Origin: Asticcacaulis sp. AC460
GTDB lineage: Bacteria > Pseudomonadota > Alphaproteobacteria > Caulobacterales > Caulobacteraceae
DNA length: 36,437 nt
Assembly: GCF_000495795.1 (NCBI RefSeq)
Contig: NZ_AWGD01000014.1
Location: forward strand, 1-36,437
Direction of reading: 5' to 3'
How positions within the stretch are numbered: the first letter of the stretch is position 1; the number at the start of each line of letters is the position of its first letter. This document shows positions 15,684 through 23,960 of this stretch, one piece after another. The translations under genes were made by a program, and so were the position numbers. The notes under the pieces were generated by a model. The model had not been told where the DNA came from. It ran no database searches and worked only from the letters and a program-made list of their open reading frames with translations.

Positions 15684-15737
15684 TGTGCTATTCATGTAAC
15701 TATAATGATCGTGAACGAAGCATGAATATTCAAGTGA

Positions 15738-16124
15738 TCACAACGAACGCAATCGCGTGATCAGGCGCGGCACAGCCGAAGCTTCGCGTGGATTGAGCCG
15801 CAGGGTCGGGACGTTATGTCCCAGAATGGGGGTGATCTCGCCTTCGGGCGCCCTGGGGCCTTCGGATTGCGCCAGAACGACCAGGTGCAGTCGGGTCAGG
15901 GTGCGAAAGGCTTTAGGGTCAGGCGTGGACGGAGCGGCGTAAAGATGGCCACCAGACGACCACAGGGCCGTATGGTCGTCGCAGATCAGCACCAGGCCCT
16001 TTTCGACAGCGCGCACCGCCATGTCGCTCTTGCCGATGCCCGACGGTCCCACAATCAGGACGCCCTTCCAGGCAGAGCCGGACAGAAGGCTGAGGGTGGT
16101 GGCGTGAACGACGAGTTTACTCAT
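15738..16124 (-). CDS. hprK: HPr kinase/phosphorylase, short alphaproteobacterial form
   Basis: This 128-residue protein keeps only the C-terminal kinase domain of HprK, as in other alphaproteobacteria. The P-loop VGPSGIGKSD is at about residues 26-35, and the IGKSDMAVRAVEKGLVLICDD stretch follows. It would phosphorylate the serine of HPr using ATP, and in Firmicutes relatives also remove it. The N-terminal domain of Firmicutes HprK is absent. It follows chvG after a 148-base gap filled by a large hairpin element (16143-16272), and it has no strong ribosome site. Confidence 0.93.
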   Translation of the reverse strand: MSKLVVHATTLSLLSGSAWKGVLIVGPSGIGKSDMAVRAVEKGLVLICDDHTALWSSGGHLYAAPSTPDPKAFRTLTRLHLVVLAQSEGPRAPEGEITPILGHNVPTLRLNPREASAVPRLITRLRSL

Positions 16125-16142
16125 GGACCGTGCGCTATATTA

Positions 16143-16272
16143 CCGGGGTGTGGGGCCAAAGAACGTGTCTTGGGGCCCCACGTCTTACTTATCTTTTCTT
16201 TCCCTCCGCCCCAAGGGGCGGGGGAAAGAAAAGAAAGGTAGAAGAGTTGGGGCCACAGGCCCCAAACCCCGG
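16143..16272. repeat. Palindromic repeat family B, copy 1 (between chvG and hprK)
   Basis: Outer arms CCGGGGTGTGGGGCC (16143-16157) and GGCCCCAAACCCCGG (16258-16272) pair at 14 of 15 positions. Inside lies a 19-bp stem: CTTTTCTTTCCC (16193-16204) with GGGAAAGAAAAG (16222-16233), and CCGCCCC with GGGGCGG stacked above it around AA. The right end has a TTGGGGCC/GGCCCCAA hairpin. The 25 bases at 16247-16271 match 21560-21584 at 24 positions. The element abuts the chvG stop codon. Confidence 0.85.
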
Positions 16273-17820
16273 TCATAGAGTGGGCAGGGCTATGAAGAAC
16301 CTGGCGCCCACGACCGCACCCTCGCCGTCGGTGCGGTTCTCCGCCCAGATCCGCCCGTGATGCGCCTCGATAATCTGACGCGAAATCGACAGGCCCAGCC
16401 CGGAATTACGCCCGAAACTCGTGCCCTTCGGCCGCGAGGTGTAGAACCGCTGGAAGATGGTCTCGAGATTGTCCTCCGGTATGCCCGGACCGTCATCCTC
16501 GAACCGGATCAGCACCGGCAGCGCCGCATCGCCATTCGTCAGGGTCACCCGCACCTCGCCGCCCTCCGGTGAGAACGACCGCGCATTGTCGATGACATTG
16601 CGGAATACCTGGCCCAGGGGGCCTTCCCGGCCGCTGACCGTCGCCTGGGCGCGTTCGCGTACCAGCACCACCGCCACCTCGCCCGGCCGGTCGCCCTGGC
16701 CGTACAGCGACACGATATCCTCCAACAACGCCCCGGCATCCACCGGCCTGGGCGTGTCCCGCGACAGCTCGGCATCCAGCCGCGACGCATTGGAAATATC
16801 GGTAATCAGCCGGTCCAGGCGCCGCACATCCTGGTTCACCACGCCCAGCAGCCGCGCCTTGGCCGCGTCGTCCTTGACCAGCTCCAAAGTCTCCAAAGCA
16901 CTGCGGATCGAGGTCAACGGGTTCTTGATCTCATGCGACACATCGGCCGCGAACCGGTCGATCTCCTCCATCCGCCGCCATAGCGTATCGGTCATACTTT
17001 CCAAAGACCGCGCCAAGGTCCCGATCTCGTCCTTGCGCTCTTCCAAGTCGGGCAGCGAAATCGCCCGGGTCTGGCCGGCCCGGACACTGTCCGCCGCCGC
17101 CGACAGCCGCTGGATCGGCCGTGACACCAGCCAGTTCAGCAGCAGGGACGAAAACAGCGTCACGCCCAAAGCCACCAGAATAAACGGCAACATGGCCAGG
17201 CGCTGGGCCTGGACGATGCTTTCGAAGTCGTCGCGCTCGATGGTCAGCACACCCAAAACCTGCTTGACCCGGCGCAGCGGCACCGACACCGACACCACCT
17301 TCACACCACGATCGTTGCGCCGCACCGTCGCCACCTCGGCCCCGGCCAGGGCCATCATCACTTCCTGGCGCAGTTCCTTCTCGGCCGCCTTGCGCTCAGC
17401 CGCGTGGCCGGCGGAATCGTCCTTGGGCGCCGCCTCACCGGCCTTGTGGGCCGGCGGCAGTTCGATGACCTCGACCGTATCGACGACCAGGGCGGAATCG
17501 ACAATCGGATTGCCCTGCTCGTCGAACAGACGGGCACGCTGCTCGGCCGGAATGAACTGGGCCAGGAGCTGCGAGGCGTAATGCTGGTCGAGATAAGGCT
17601 CCGGCACGCCCGTGGTTGCCGCCTGGGCGATAACCTCGCTCATCTGCAGCGCCTGGGCGGTCAGGGATTCCTTTTGCGCGGTGATCAGGCCCTGGCGCAG
17701 CTCATTGAGCACAAGGGCGCCGATCACCAGGACCAGCAGCCCGACAATGTTCAGGCCGAAGATCAGCCGCCCGAGACGCGACTGACCGAACGGCAGGCTT
17801 TTGTACCAGGTGCGGCTCAC
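16273..17820 (-). CDS. chvG: ChvG-type membrane sensor histidine kinase
   Basis: This 515-residue inner-membrane kinase senses envelope or acid stress and phosphorylates ChvI. The first membrane segment is about residues 17-40 (LIFGLNIVGLLVLVIGALVL) and the second about 215-235 (LAMLPFILVALGVTLFSSLLL); they bracket a periplasmic sensor loop that contains a charged Lys/Glu/Ala stretch. A HAMP region follows, then the H-box (FAADVSHEIKNPLTSIRS), N-box (FRNVIDNARSF), and the DDGPGIPE and SGLGLSISRQI ATP-binding boxes. The start is GTG (MSRTWYK), three bases after the chvI stop, so the two are translated as one operon. In Caulobacter and rhizobia ChvG-ChvI control the envelope and host-associated genes. 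Confidence 0.95.
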   Translation of the reverse strand: MSRTWYKSLPFGQSRLGRLIFGLNIVGLLVLVIGALVLNELRQGLITAQKESLTAQALQMSEVIAQAATTGVPEPYLDQHYASQLLAQFIPAEQRARLFDEQGNPIVDSALVVDTVEVIELPPAHKAGEAAPKDDSAGHAAERKAAEKELRQEVMMALAGAEVATVRRNDRGVKVVSVSVPLRRVKQVLGVLTIERDDFESIVQAQRLAMLPFILVALGVTLFSSLLLNWLVSRPIQRLSAAADSVRAGQTRAISLPDLEERKDEIGTLARSLESMTDTLWRRMEEIDRFAADVSHEIKNPLTSIRSALETLELVKDDAAKARLLGVVNQDVRRLDRLITDISNASRLDAELSRDTPRPVDAGALLEDIVSLYGQGDRPGEVAVVLVRERAQATVSGREGPLGQVFRNVIDNARSFSPEGGEVRVTLTNGDAALPVLIRFEDDGPGIPEDNLETIFQRFYTSRPKGTSFGRNSGLGLSISRQIIEAHHGRIWAENRTDGEGAVVGARFFIALPTL

Positions 17821-17823
17821 GTC

Positions 17824-18534
17824 CTAGATTTCACGATAACGATAGCCGACGCCGTACAGGGTCTCGATCGAATCGAAGGTGTTGTCGACGGCGCGGAACT
17901 TCTTGCGCATGCGCTTGACGTGGCTGTCGATGGTGCGGTCGTCGACATACACCTGATCGTCATAGGCGGCGTCCATCAGGTTGTCGCGGCTCTTCACGAA
18001 GCCCGGACGTTGCGCAAGGGCATGCAGCAGCAGGAATTCGGTGACGGTCAGCCGCACCGGCTTGCCGTCCCAGGTGCATTCGTGACGCGCCGCATCCATG
18101 ACCAGCTTGCCGCGCTTCAGCGACTTGGCGTTCAGCGCCTCGGTCACTTCCGGCGCCTCGCCCTGTTCGACGATGCCGGCGCGGCGCAGGACCGCCTTGA
18201 CGCGCTCCAGCAGCAGGCGCTGCGAGAACGGCTTGTGCATATAGTCGTCAGCACCCAGGTTGAAGCCCAGGACTTCGTCGATCTCGTCGTCCTTGGAGGT
18301 CAGGATAATGACCGGCAGGTTCGAGGTGGCGCGCAGGCGGCGCAGGACTTCCATGCCGTCCATGCGCGGCATCTTGACGTCCAGAATGGCGAGGTCGGGC
18401 GGATCCTTTTCGAGGGCCTGGAGACCGGCGGCCCCGTCATAATAGGCCTGGATGGTATGACCGCCGCTTTCGAGCGCCAGGGACACGCTGGTCACAATGT
18501 TCTCGTCGTCGTCAACCAAGGTAATTCTGGCCAA
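17824..18534 (-). CDS. chvI: ChvI-type response regulator
   Basis: This OmpR-class regulator has a receiver domain (DDDENIV acidic cluster, phospho-acceptor Asp in [13 protein letters not shown], Lys in ILTSKDD) and a C-terminal winged helix ending in YGVGYRYRE. The start is most likely the TTG at 18534 giving [10 protein letters not shown], because GGAGA at 18541-18545 sits at the right distance and relatives begin with exactly this segment. An upstream ATG would add about 30 residues with no family match. It heads the minus-strand signalling block and probably autoregulates from the divergent promoter at 18625-18756. Confidence 0.95.
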   Translation of the reverse strand: MARITLVDDDENIVTSVSLALESGGHTIQAYYDGAAGLQALEKDPPDLAILDVKMPRMDGMEVLRRLRATSNLPVIILTSKDDEIDEVLGFNLGADDYMHKPFSQRLLLERVKAVLRRAGIVEQGEAPEVTEALNAKSLKRGKLVMDAARHECTWDGKPVRLTVTEFLLLHALAQRPGFVKSRDNLMDAAYDDQVYVDDRTIDSHVKRMRKKFRAVDNTFDSIETLYGVGYRYREI

Positions 18535-18624
18535 AGCTCGTCTCCATTTCGGCAGGTGGAACCTGCGATACATAATGCGATTGCGCCGGATTTCAAACCA
18601 TCCGGCCATATGCCTAGTCAACAC

Positions 18625-18756
18625 ACTCTAGGCGCGTTCTTTTCAAGGCGTCAACGCGTCCGCAATTCGGTCTTATTGGGGCAATGATGAGACCTCAATG
18701 ATGCCTTAATGCCTATTGTGTAAGTTTTGAAAGAATATCCGCTTTGCGAGTTCATT
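18625..18756. promoter_or_regulatory. Divergent promoter between chvI and the conserved unknown gene
   Basis: A direct repeat CAATGATG occurs at 18682-18689 and 18696-18703, 14 bases apart start to start, between the two divergent genes. OmpR-family regulators bind direct repeats, so this is a candidate ChvI site. The spacing is unusual for that family (10-11 is commoner), and the assignment is a guess. Confidence 0.3.
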
Positions 18757-20478
18757 ATGTCGAGTTCCGGCCGTAATCAGGTTCACTACGAAGTCTTCAC
18801 CCGGAAGACGCCGGCCTCGTCATGGGTGCTGCAGATGGCGACCGAAGACCGTGCCCTGGCGCTTCAGAACGCCGAAGACATGATGACCCATTCCGCCGGG
18901 GTGAAGGTCAACAAGGAGATGATGGACGCCGGCACCGGCGAGTTTTCCAGCGCCACCATCTTCAACAAAGGCGCGCCGGAACCCAAGCGCAAGGTCAAGC
19001 TGGCGCCCGAAACCGACACCATCTGCGTCTCGCCCCAGGACCTGTACAATGTCCACGCCCGCGAAAAGGTCGGCCGGCTGCTGGAAGACTGGCTGAAGCG
19101 TAACCACGTCACCCCGTTCGAGCTGTTGCATCGCCCCGACCTGGTCGAAAAGCTCGAGGCTTCGGGCACCGAGCTGCAGCATGTCGTCCAAAAGCTGGCC
19201 ATCCCGGAATCGCAGGAAACCGGCCAGGATCTGCATGACCTGATGCGGCGGTGGCGCGCCCTGATCGACCGGTCCTGTACCCGGGTCATCGAGGACGGCC
19301 GGCGCAAGGTCTTCCCCGACATCGACGCCGCCAACTTCCTCGGCATGGTCGACAAGCTGCACGACCACGGCGAACGCGCCTATATGCTGGGCGGCGGTAT
19401 CTGCAAATTCATTGCGAAAGCCGCCGGCAGCGGTCCCGCTGCCAAGCTGGGCGCCCTGCTGACCCTGGGCAAGCAACTGAACGAGGGTCTCGGCGGCCGG
19501 GAATGGGCGATGCAACTGCTGGAAATCCCGGTGTCGGAGCTGTTCGGCACCCGCACCTCGATGAATGAACTTCTGGGCTACGAAGCGGACCTCGGCGACG
19601 CCATGGCGGTGATGACGCGGATGGCGGCCGGCCACGAAGTGGATTTGATCGCCCAGATCGATCCGCGCGTCGCCAAGATGATTCCGCCCCTGACCGGTTC
19701 GCTGGCCGGCTATCACGAACTGATGGCCAGCAATTGCTTCCCGCACCTGAGCCAGGACATCCAGAAACGTCTGATGGCCGAGCTGAAGGGCCCGCGGCGG
19801 CTGAAGCCCGGAAATCCCGAGGCCGAAATCGAGATCCTGCGCGCCCTGGCCCTGTGTCTGACGGCCGCCGGCAAGGAACAGCATCAGCGCGACGACATCA
19901 AGGAAGCCTTTATCGAGCGCTCCAAGATGCTGGTCTCGACCGATTTCGTCGAAAGCCTGACCCGGGCCGGCAAGACCTCGGCCGAAGAAGTCGAGCGGCT
20001 GATCTGGCTGTGTGAGAACGTGGTCGGCGCCTCCAACAAGCGCCAGGCGGCGCGGTGGATGATTTCGGCCATCGGCGCGCTGAAGTTCGAGCGCGACATG
20101 CGCGACGCCAACACCTCGGCGGCGCATCGCCTGCAACTGCTGGCCCATATGCAGCGGCGGATCAAGAACGCCACCCTGATGGACAAGGATACCGAAGAGG
20201 CCTGCCTCAAGCTGGGCCAGGTCGGCGGCATGATCGCCCAGGATGTCCAGTTGATCCCGCACCTACTGCGCGCGCCGGGCGGGCCGGTGCAGAAACTGAC
20301 CCTGCTGCTCGGCTTTGCCTCCGGCATGGCGGCGCCGCTGGGCCCGGTCAGCGACCAGGCCAAGGGTGAGGCCATGAAGCTGTTCCGTATGCCGGAACTG
20401 CGTCAGATGCTGGGTGAGAATCCGAATGCCCTGGCGGAACTGCGACCGATGATGGTCGCGGCCGGGATGGCGGCGTAA
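18757..20478 (+). CDS. Conserved alphaproteobacterial protein of unknown function, divergent from chvI
   Basis: I do not recognise a named domain in this 573-residue protein. The ATG at 18757 (MSSSGRNQ) is preferred over a TTG 30 bases earlier. An N-terminal segment (about 1-65, NQVHYEVFTRK...ALALQNAEDMM) looks like a small alpha/beta domain, followed by a linker with KRKVKLAPETD. The rest is helical, with no signal peptide or membrane helix, so it is probably cytoplasmic. Repeated helical pairs rich in Leu, Ala and Met suggest an alpha-solenoid or armadillo-like scaffold. Divergence from chvI suggests joint regulation. I recall a similar large unknown beside chvI in other Caulobacterales, which would need checking. 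Confidence 0.8.
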   Translation: MSSSGRNQVHYEVFTRKTPASSWVLQMATEDRALALQNAEDMMTHSAGVKVNKEMMDAGTGEFSSATIFNKGAPEPKRKVKLAPETDTICVSPQDLYNVHAREKVGRLLEDWLKRNHVTPFELLHRPDLVEKLEASGTELQHVVQKLAIPESQETGQDLHDLMRRWRALIDRSCTRVIEDGRRKVFPDIDAANFLGMVDKLHDHGERAYMLGGGICKFIAKAAGSGPAAKLGALLTLGKQLNEGLGGREWAMQLLEIPVSELFGTRTSMNELLGYEADLGDAMAVMTRMAAGHEVDLIAQIDPRVAKMIPPLTGSLAGYHELMASNCFPHLSQDIQKRLMAELKGPRRLKPGNPEAEIEILRALALCLTAAGKEQHQRDDIKEAFIERSKMLVSTDFVESLTRAGKTSAEEVERLIWLCENVVGASNKRQAARWMISAIGALKFERDMRDANTSAAHRLQLLAHMQRRIKNATLMDKDTEEACLKLGQVGGMIAQDVQLIPHLLRAPGGPVQKLTLLLGFASGMAAPLGPVSDQAKGEAMKLFRMPELRQMLGENPNALAELRPMMVAAGMAA

Positions 20479-20566
20479 TCCCTCAAACACAAGCGGTTGG
20501 AGCGTTTCGCTCGTTAAGAATCGGATCGGCACTCTGAGTTTTTTGTTTTAACGCGCATCCTAGCGG

Positions 20567-20591
20567 TCCCCCTTTGTATCAGAAAGGGGGA
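20567..20591. terminator. Perfect stem-loop between the unknown gene and uppP
   Basis: Arms TCCCCCTTT (20567-20575) and AAAGGGGGA (20583-20591) enclose a 7-nt loop. An upstream T-rich run (GAGTTTTTTGTTTTAA near 20536-20551) lies just after the unknown gene. No T-run follows the stem on the plus strand, so termination is possible but not certain; it may instead lie in the uppP leader. Confidence 0.45.
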
Positions 20592-20661
20592 AACCTCAAA
20601 AACTTTAGACCCGCATCATCATTCTGGTCTATGAGCGATTCCGTATCCTGCGAGGTCGCTT

Positions 20662-21459
20662 ATGGACTATCTGATTGCCGTATTGTTGGGCGTTGTCGAA
20701 GGCCTGACGGAGTTCCTGCCGGTATCGTCAACCGGCCACCTGTTGCTGCTGACGCATTTTCTGAAATTCGAGACGACGGGTAAGACCTTCGAAGTCCTGA
20801 TCCAGTTGGGCGCCGTTCTGGCGTTGCTGACGCTGTATTTCCAGCGCCTGTGGGGCGTGGTGGTAACCTTGCCGACCGAGCCAAAATCGCGCGGTTTCGT
20901 GATTTCGGTTCTGGTGGCGTTTCTGCCGGCCATGGTGCTCGGGGTACTGCTGCACGACTTCATCAAGGGGGTATTGTTTGAGTCACCCCAGCTGATTTGT
21001 ATCAGCCTGATCGTCGGGGGGATTTTGCTTTGGGCGGTCGACAAATGGGCGCCGAAGCCGGTCCATGACGATGCCATGGTGCTGACCTGGAAGACCTCGC
21101 TGATCATTGGGCTGTTCCAGTGCCTGGCGATGATCCCGGGTATGTCGCGGTCGGGGTCGACTCTGATCGGCGCCATGCTGTGCAAGGTCGACAAGAAGGC
21201 GGCGGCGGAGTTTTCCTTCTTCCTGGCCATGCCGACCATGGCCGGTGCCTTCGCCTATGATGTCTTCAAAACCTACAAGCAGATGGATTTCAGCGATATC
21301 TGGCTGATTGTTGTCGGCTTTACGGCAGCGTTTGTGACGGCTGTGCTGGTGGTCAAGGCGCTGCTGGCCTATGTCAGCCGGCATGGTTATGGCGTGTTTG
21401 CCGTCTGGCGCGTCTGCGTTGGGGTCGTGGGACTGGTGCTGTTGCAGATGGGCTTCTGA
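20662..21459 (+). CDS. uppP: Undecaprenyl-diphosphatase (UppP/BacA)
   Basis: This 265-residue integral membrane enzyme removes a phosphate from undecaprenyl pyrophosphate to recycle the lipid carrier for peptidoglycan and surface polysaccharide synthesis. The signature EGLTEFLPVSSTGHL (residues 13-27) and the second active-site motif PGMSRSGST are intact. There are seven or eight hydrophobic segments. The start is preceded by GCGAGG. It is monocistronic as far as visible and ends at the large hairpin element at 21465-21584. Confidence 0.97.
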   Translation: MDYLIAVLLGVVEGLTEFLPVSSTGHLLLLTHFLKFETTGKTFEVLIQLGAVLALLTLYFQRLWGVVVTLPTEPKSRGFVISVLVAFLPAMVLGVLLHDFIKGVLFESPQLICISLIVGGILLWAVDKWAPKPVHDDAMVLTWKTSLIIGLFQCLAMIPGMSRSGSTLIGAMLCKVDKKAAAEFSFFLAMPTMAGAFAYDVFKTYKQMDFSDIWLIVVGFTAAFVTAVLVVKALLAYVSRHGYGVFAVWRVCVGVVGLVLLQMGF

Positions 21460-21464
21460 TTTAT

Positions 21465-21584
21465 GGGGTCTGGGGTCCGCGACCCCAGTCTTCCTGAATA
21501 TCTTTCTGCTTTATGGCCCCCTTAGGGGCCGATAAGCAGAAAGATTTTTAAGAAAAGACTTGGGGCCGCAGGCCCCAAACCCCG
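21465..21584. repeat. Palindromic repeat family B, copy 2 (convergent gap after uppP)
   Basis: Outer arms GGGGTCTGGGGTC (21465-21477) and GGCCCCAAACCCC (21571-21583) pair at 11 of 13 positions. Inner arms ATCTTTCTGCTT (21500-21511) and AAGCAGAAAGAT (21534-21545) are perfect and continue into GGCCCC/GGGGCC around CTTA. Side hairpins CTGGGGTC/GACCCCAG and TGGGGCC/GGCCCCA flank them. Lying between convergent uppP and the SDR gene, it probably works as a bidirectional terminator. Confidence 0.85.
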
Positions 21585-21588
21585 TAAC

Positions 21589-22560
21589 TCAGGCGGCCAC
21601 CGCAAACTGCCCATTCTTCCGGAACCGCCACAAATAGGTCGGCACGATCGACTCGACCGCCGTGGCCGCAATCCCGAGGTCCTTCAGACCCAGGGCGCCC
21701 TTCGGCACCACATTGTCTTTTTGCAGCAGCAGAACCTGATCCGTGGTCAGCAAAGGCGCCGGCACCACCGAGAACATGCCGTGCACGCCGGCCTGGACAT
21801 CACCGGCCAGGCCGATCATCCGCGCCACGAAGAACGGCGCCCACACCTGCGGTCGCGGCTGCATGATTTCCTGGCCGACATAGGCGATCAGGTCCTTGAA
21901 GGCGAACACTTCCGGCCCGCCCAGTTCGTAGACCTTGCCGTACGACCCGGCATGCCCCAGGGTCTTGGCCACAGCCTCGGCCACATCACCGACATAGACC
22001 GGCTGGAACTTATTTTCCGCACCACCAAAGGCCGGCATCACCGGAAACAGCTTCAATTGACCGGCCAGCATCGTGAAGAAGCTGTCGCCCTGACCGAACA
22101 TCACGCCCGGCCGCACGATCACCGCCGTCGGCACCGCCTTGCGCACACCCTCTTCGGCCCAGCCCTTGCTCGACTGATAATCCGAAGACGCCTTCGAATC
22201 GGCGCCCAGGGCCGAAATCTGCACGAAGTCCTTGATTCCCCGGGCGGCGCACACCTCAGCCATCTTCGTCGAAGCCTGGCGATGGACCGCGTCGAACTTC
22301 TCGCCCAGCGTCTCGTAAAGGATACCGACCAGGTTCACACAGGCATCGGCGCCCTTCAGGGCCGCTTCGATCTCGGAATCGCGGCGGACATCGCAGCGCA
22401 CCACCTGGATCTGGCCGACATCGCCCAAAGGCTTGACGTCATAGGCCGTGGCCAGATGACGGACCGCCACGCGCACCCGCCAGTTCGCCCGCGCCAGCAA
22501 ACGCACCACCTGCTTGCCCAAAAAGCCCGAACCGCCGAAAACCGTGACTACGCGCGTCAT
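21589..22560 (-). CDS. NAD(P)-binding SDR protein, complex I NDUFA9-like
   Basis: This 323-residue atypical short-chain dehydrogenase has the glycine-rich nucleotide motif VFGGSGFLGKQVVR at residues 7-20 and the extended-SDR layout. The usual YxxxK is seen as YQSSKGWAEEGV. It matches the NDUFA9/complex I NDUFA9-like family of alphaproteobacteria, thought to assist complex I or quinone biology; the bacterial role is unclear. The C-terminal part (VVPAPLLTTDQVLLLQKDNV) is characteristic of that family. It is the second gene after an amine oxidase on the minus strand (36-base gap) and probably shares its promoter. Confidence 0.88.
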   Translation of the reverse strand: MTRVVTVFGGSGFLGKQVVRLLARANWRVRVAVRHLATAYDVKPLGDVGQIQVVRCDVRRDSEIEAALKGADACVNLVGILYETLGEKFDAVHRQASTKMAEVCAARGIKDFVQISALGADSKASSDYQSSKGWAEEGVRKAVPTAVIVRPGVMFGQGDSFFTMLAGQLKLFPVMPAFGGAENKFQPVYVGDVAEAVAKTLGHAGSYGKVYELGGPEVFAFKDLIAYVGQEIMQPRPQVWAPFFVARMIGLAGDVQAGVHGMFSVVPAPLLTTDQVLLLQKDNVVPKGALGLKDLGIAATAVESIVPTYLWRFRKNGQFAVAA

Positions 22561-22596
22561 GACTCACATCCCTAAACTTGATGGACCCTCGATAAC

Positions 22597-23802
22597 TCAA
22601 GGCAGTGCGTCGATCAACCGCTTTCCGGACCGGAACGCACCGGCCAGCGACGCCGGGAAGCGATCGTCGAAACTGTCGCCGCAAATCCCCACCCGGCCCG
22701 TCCACCACGGCGCCGACCTGCGATAGCCTGGCATCAAGGCCGAATAGGCGCCCTGCGTCCACGGATTGGCCAGCCACCGCGTCACGATCGGCTCGGACAC
22801 CACATACTTTTTCAAATCGTGCAGTTCCGGCACTGGCTTCACCACGTCCGCGACATAATGCAGCGCCTCGACATGCGACAAACCCTCGACCGCGGCCGCC
22901 GCCTCCCCCGTCGCGAACAGGGTCAGCAGGGGCAAACCACCACCACGGACATGGACATAGTGGGCGCGGTCGCCAATCACCATCACCCCCAGATCCTCCG
23001 GCACCTGGCGCTCCGCCAGCATACCCGGATCCAGCTCCAGGATGATCTTGTTCATCCGGCTGACCACCAACCCTTGTGTTGCCGCCGCAATTGCCGCCTG
23101 AACCTCCGGGTCAAAGCCGATCCGCCCGGCGTTCAAGACCCCCAGCCCGACCGTCACAATCGCCCGGCCGGCCGCCATACCATCGACCTCGACCCCACCG
23201 TCGACCGCCCGCACCTGCGTGACCGGCGTGTCCAGCCGGATGTTTTCCCGCCCGACCTCATCGGCCAGGCGCGCGGTCAACGCCGCCAACCCGCCATCCA
23301 GCTGCAAGCCGCCCGGCTCGTTCTCATCGGTCAGGAATTCCCACGCCGAAGGTTCGGCCGGCGGCTCAAGCCCGTTCCAGCCCTGACCGAAAAGACGCAA
23401 CCTCTGCCGGCCGGCGTCATCCTTGCCCAGTTCTGACACCGCCATATCGGGCAGATCACCCTTCAGGATCGCTTCCGCCTTGCCCGGATCGACCACGCCG
23501 TCCGGCCAGTCGTCGAGACGATCGACCAAATGTCCATGCTCATAGGCGCGCGTGGACTCGCCCAGGTCGCGGTGACCGGGCAAACCGAACCCGCGCACGA
23601 CTTCGCCCAGCTCACTGTTTTCGCCATGCAGCCAGTGCGGCCCCAGATCGGCCGGCACACCCGAAGGCAACCGCCGGGTCAGCGCCCGGCCGCCGATATC
23701 GCCGCTGGCCTCCACAATCGTATAGCTCAGCCCGCGCGCCTTGAGCGCCAGGGCGGCGCTGAGACCGGACAGGCCGGCCCCGATAATGATCACATCCGTC
23801 AT
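22597..23802 (-). CDS. FAD-dependent amine oxidase
   Basis: This 401-residue flavoprotein begins with the FAD motif VIIIGAGLSGLSAALALKARG (residues 4-24) and the second GG motif (GDIGGRALTRR, DLGPHWLHG). The C-terminal GAYSALMPGYRR and the GRVGICGDSFDDRFPASLAGAFRSG segment match flavin monoamine oxidases. It would oxidise an amine to an imine using oxygen. No signal peptide is present, so it is cytoplasmic. The protein is somewhat shorter than typical MAO-like enzymes (about 430-450). It is the leading gene of a two-gene operon with the SDR protein. Confidence 0.92.
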   Translation of the reverse strand: MTDVIIIGAGLSGLSAALALKARGLSYTIVEASGDIGGRALTRRLPSGVPADLGPHWLHGENSELGEVVRGFGLPGHRDLGESTRAYEHGHLVDRLDDWPDGVVDPGKAEAILKGDLPDMAVSELGKDDAGRQRLRLFGQGWNGLEPPAEPSAWEFLTDENEPGGLQLDGGLAALTARLADEVGRENIRLDTPVTQVRAVDGGVEVDGMAAGRAIVTVGLGVLNAGRIGFDPEVQAAIAAATQGLVVSRMNKIILELDPGMLAERQVPEDLGVMVIGDRAHYVHVRGGGLPLLTLFATGEAAAAVEGLSHVEALHYVADVVKPVPELHDLKKYVVSEPIVTRWLANPWTQGAYSALMPGYRRSAPWWTGRVGICGDSFDDRFPASLAGAFRSGKRLIDALP

Positions 23803-23873
23803 GAGCCAAGCGTTACCCGTTTCGCGATAAAAACGCCATGCGCACGGTAAGCGGACGACCGCAGAATTTGTGG

Positions 23874-23888
23874 TTAATGCGCTGTTAG
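23874..23888. promoter_or_regulatory. Near-consensus CtrA-type box upstream of the RTX gene
   Basis: TTAA-N7-TTAG at 23874-23888 matches the CtrA consensus at all but one base and lies 73 bases before the RTX start, in the divergent gap with the amine oxidase gene. Cell-cycle control of a surface protein would be plausible in this order, but a one-mismatch site alone is weak evidence. Confidence 0.3.
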
Positions 23889-23960
23889 GACCTGTCTTCT
23901 AGCCTTGAAAGCCTCACCCGCCGGGAGATTCGCCTCCTGCACCCGACAGGATTTCGACCG

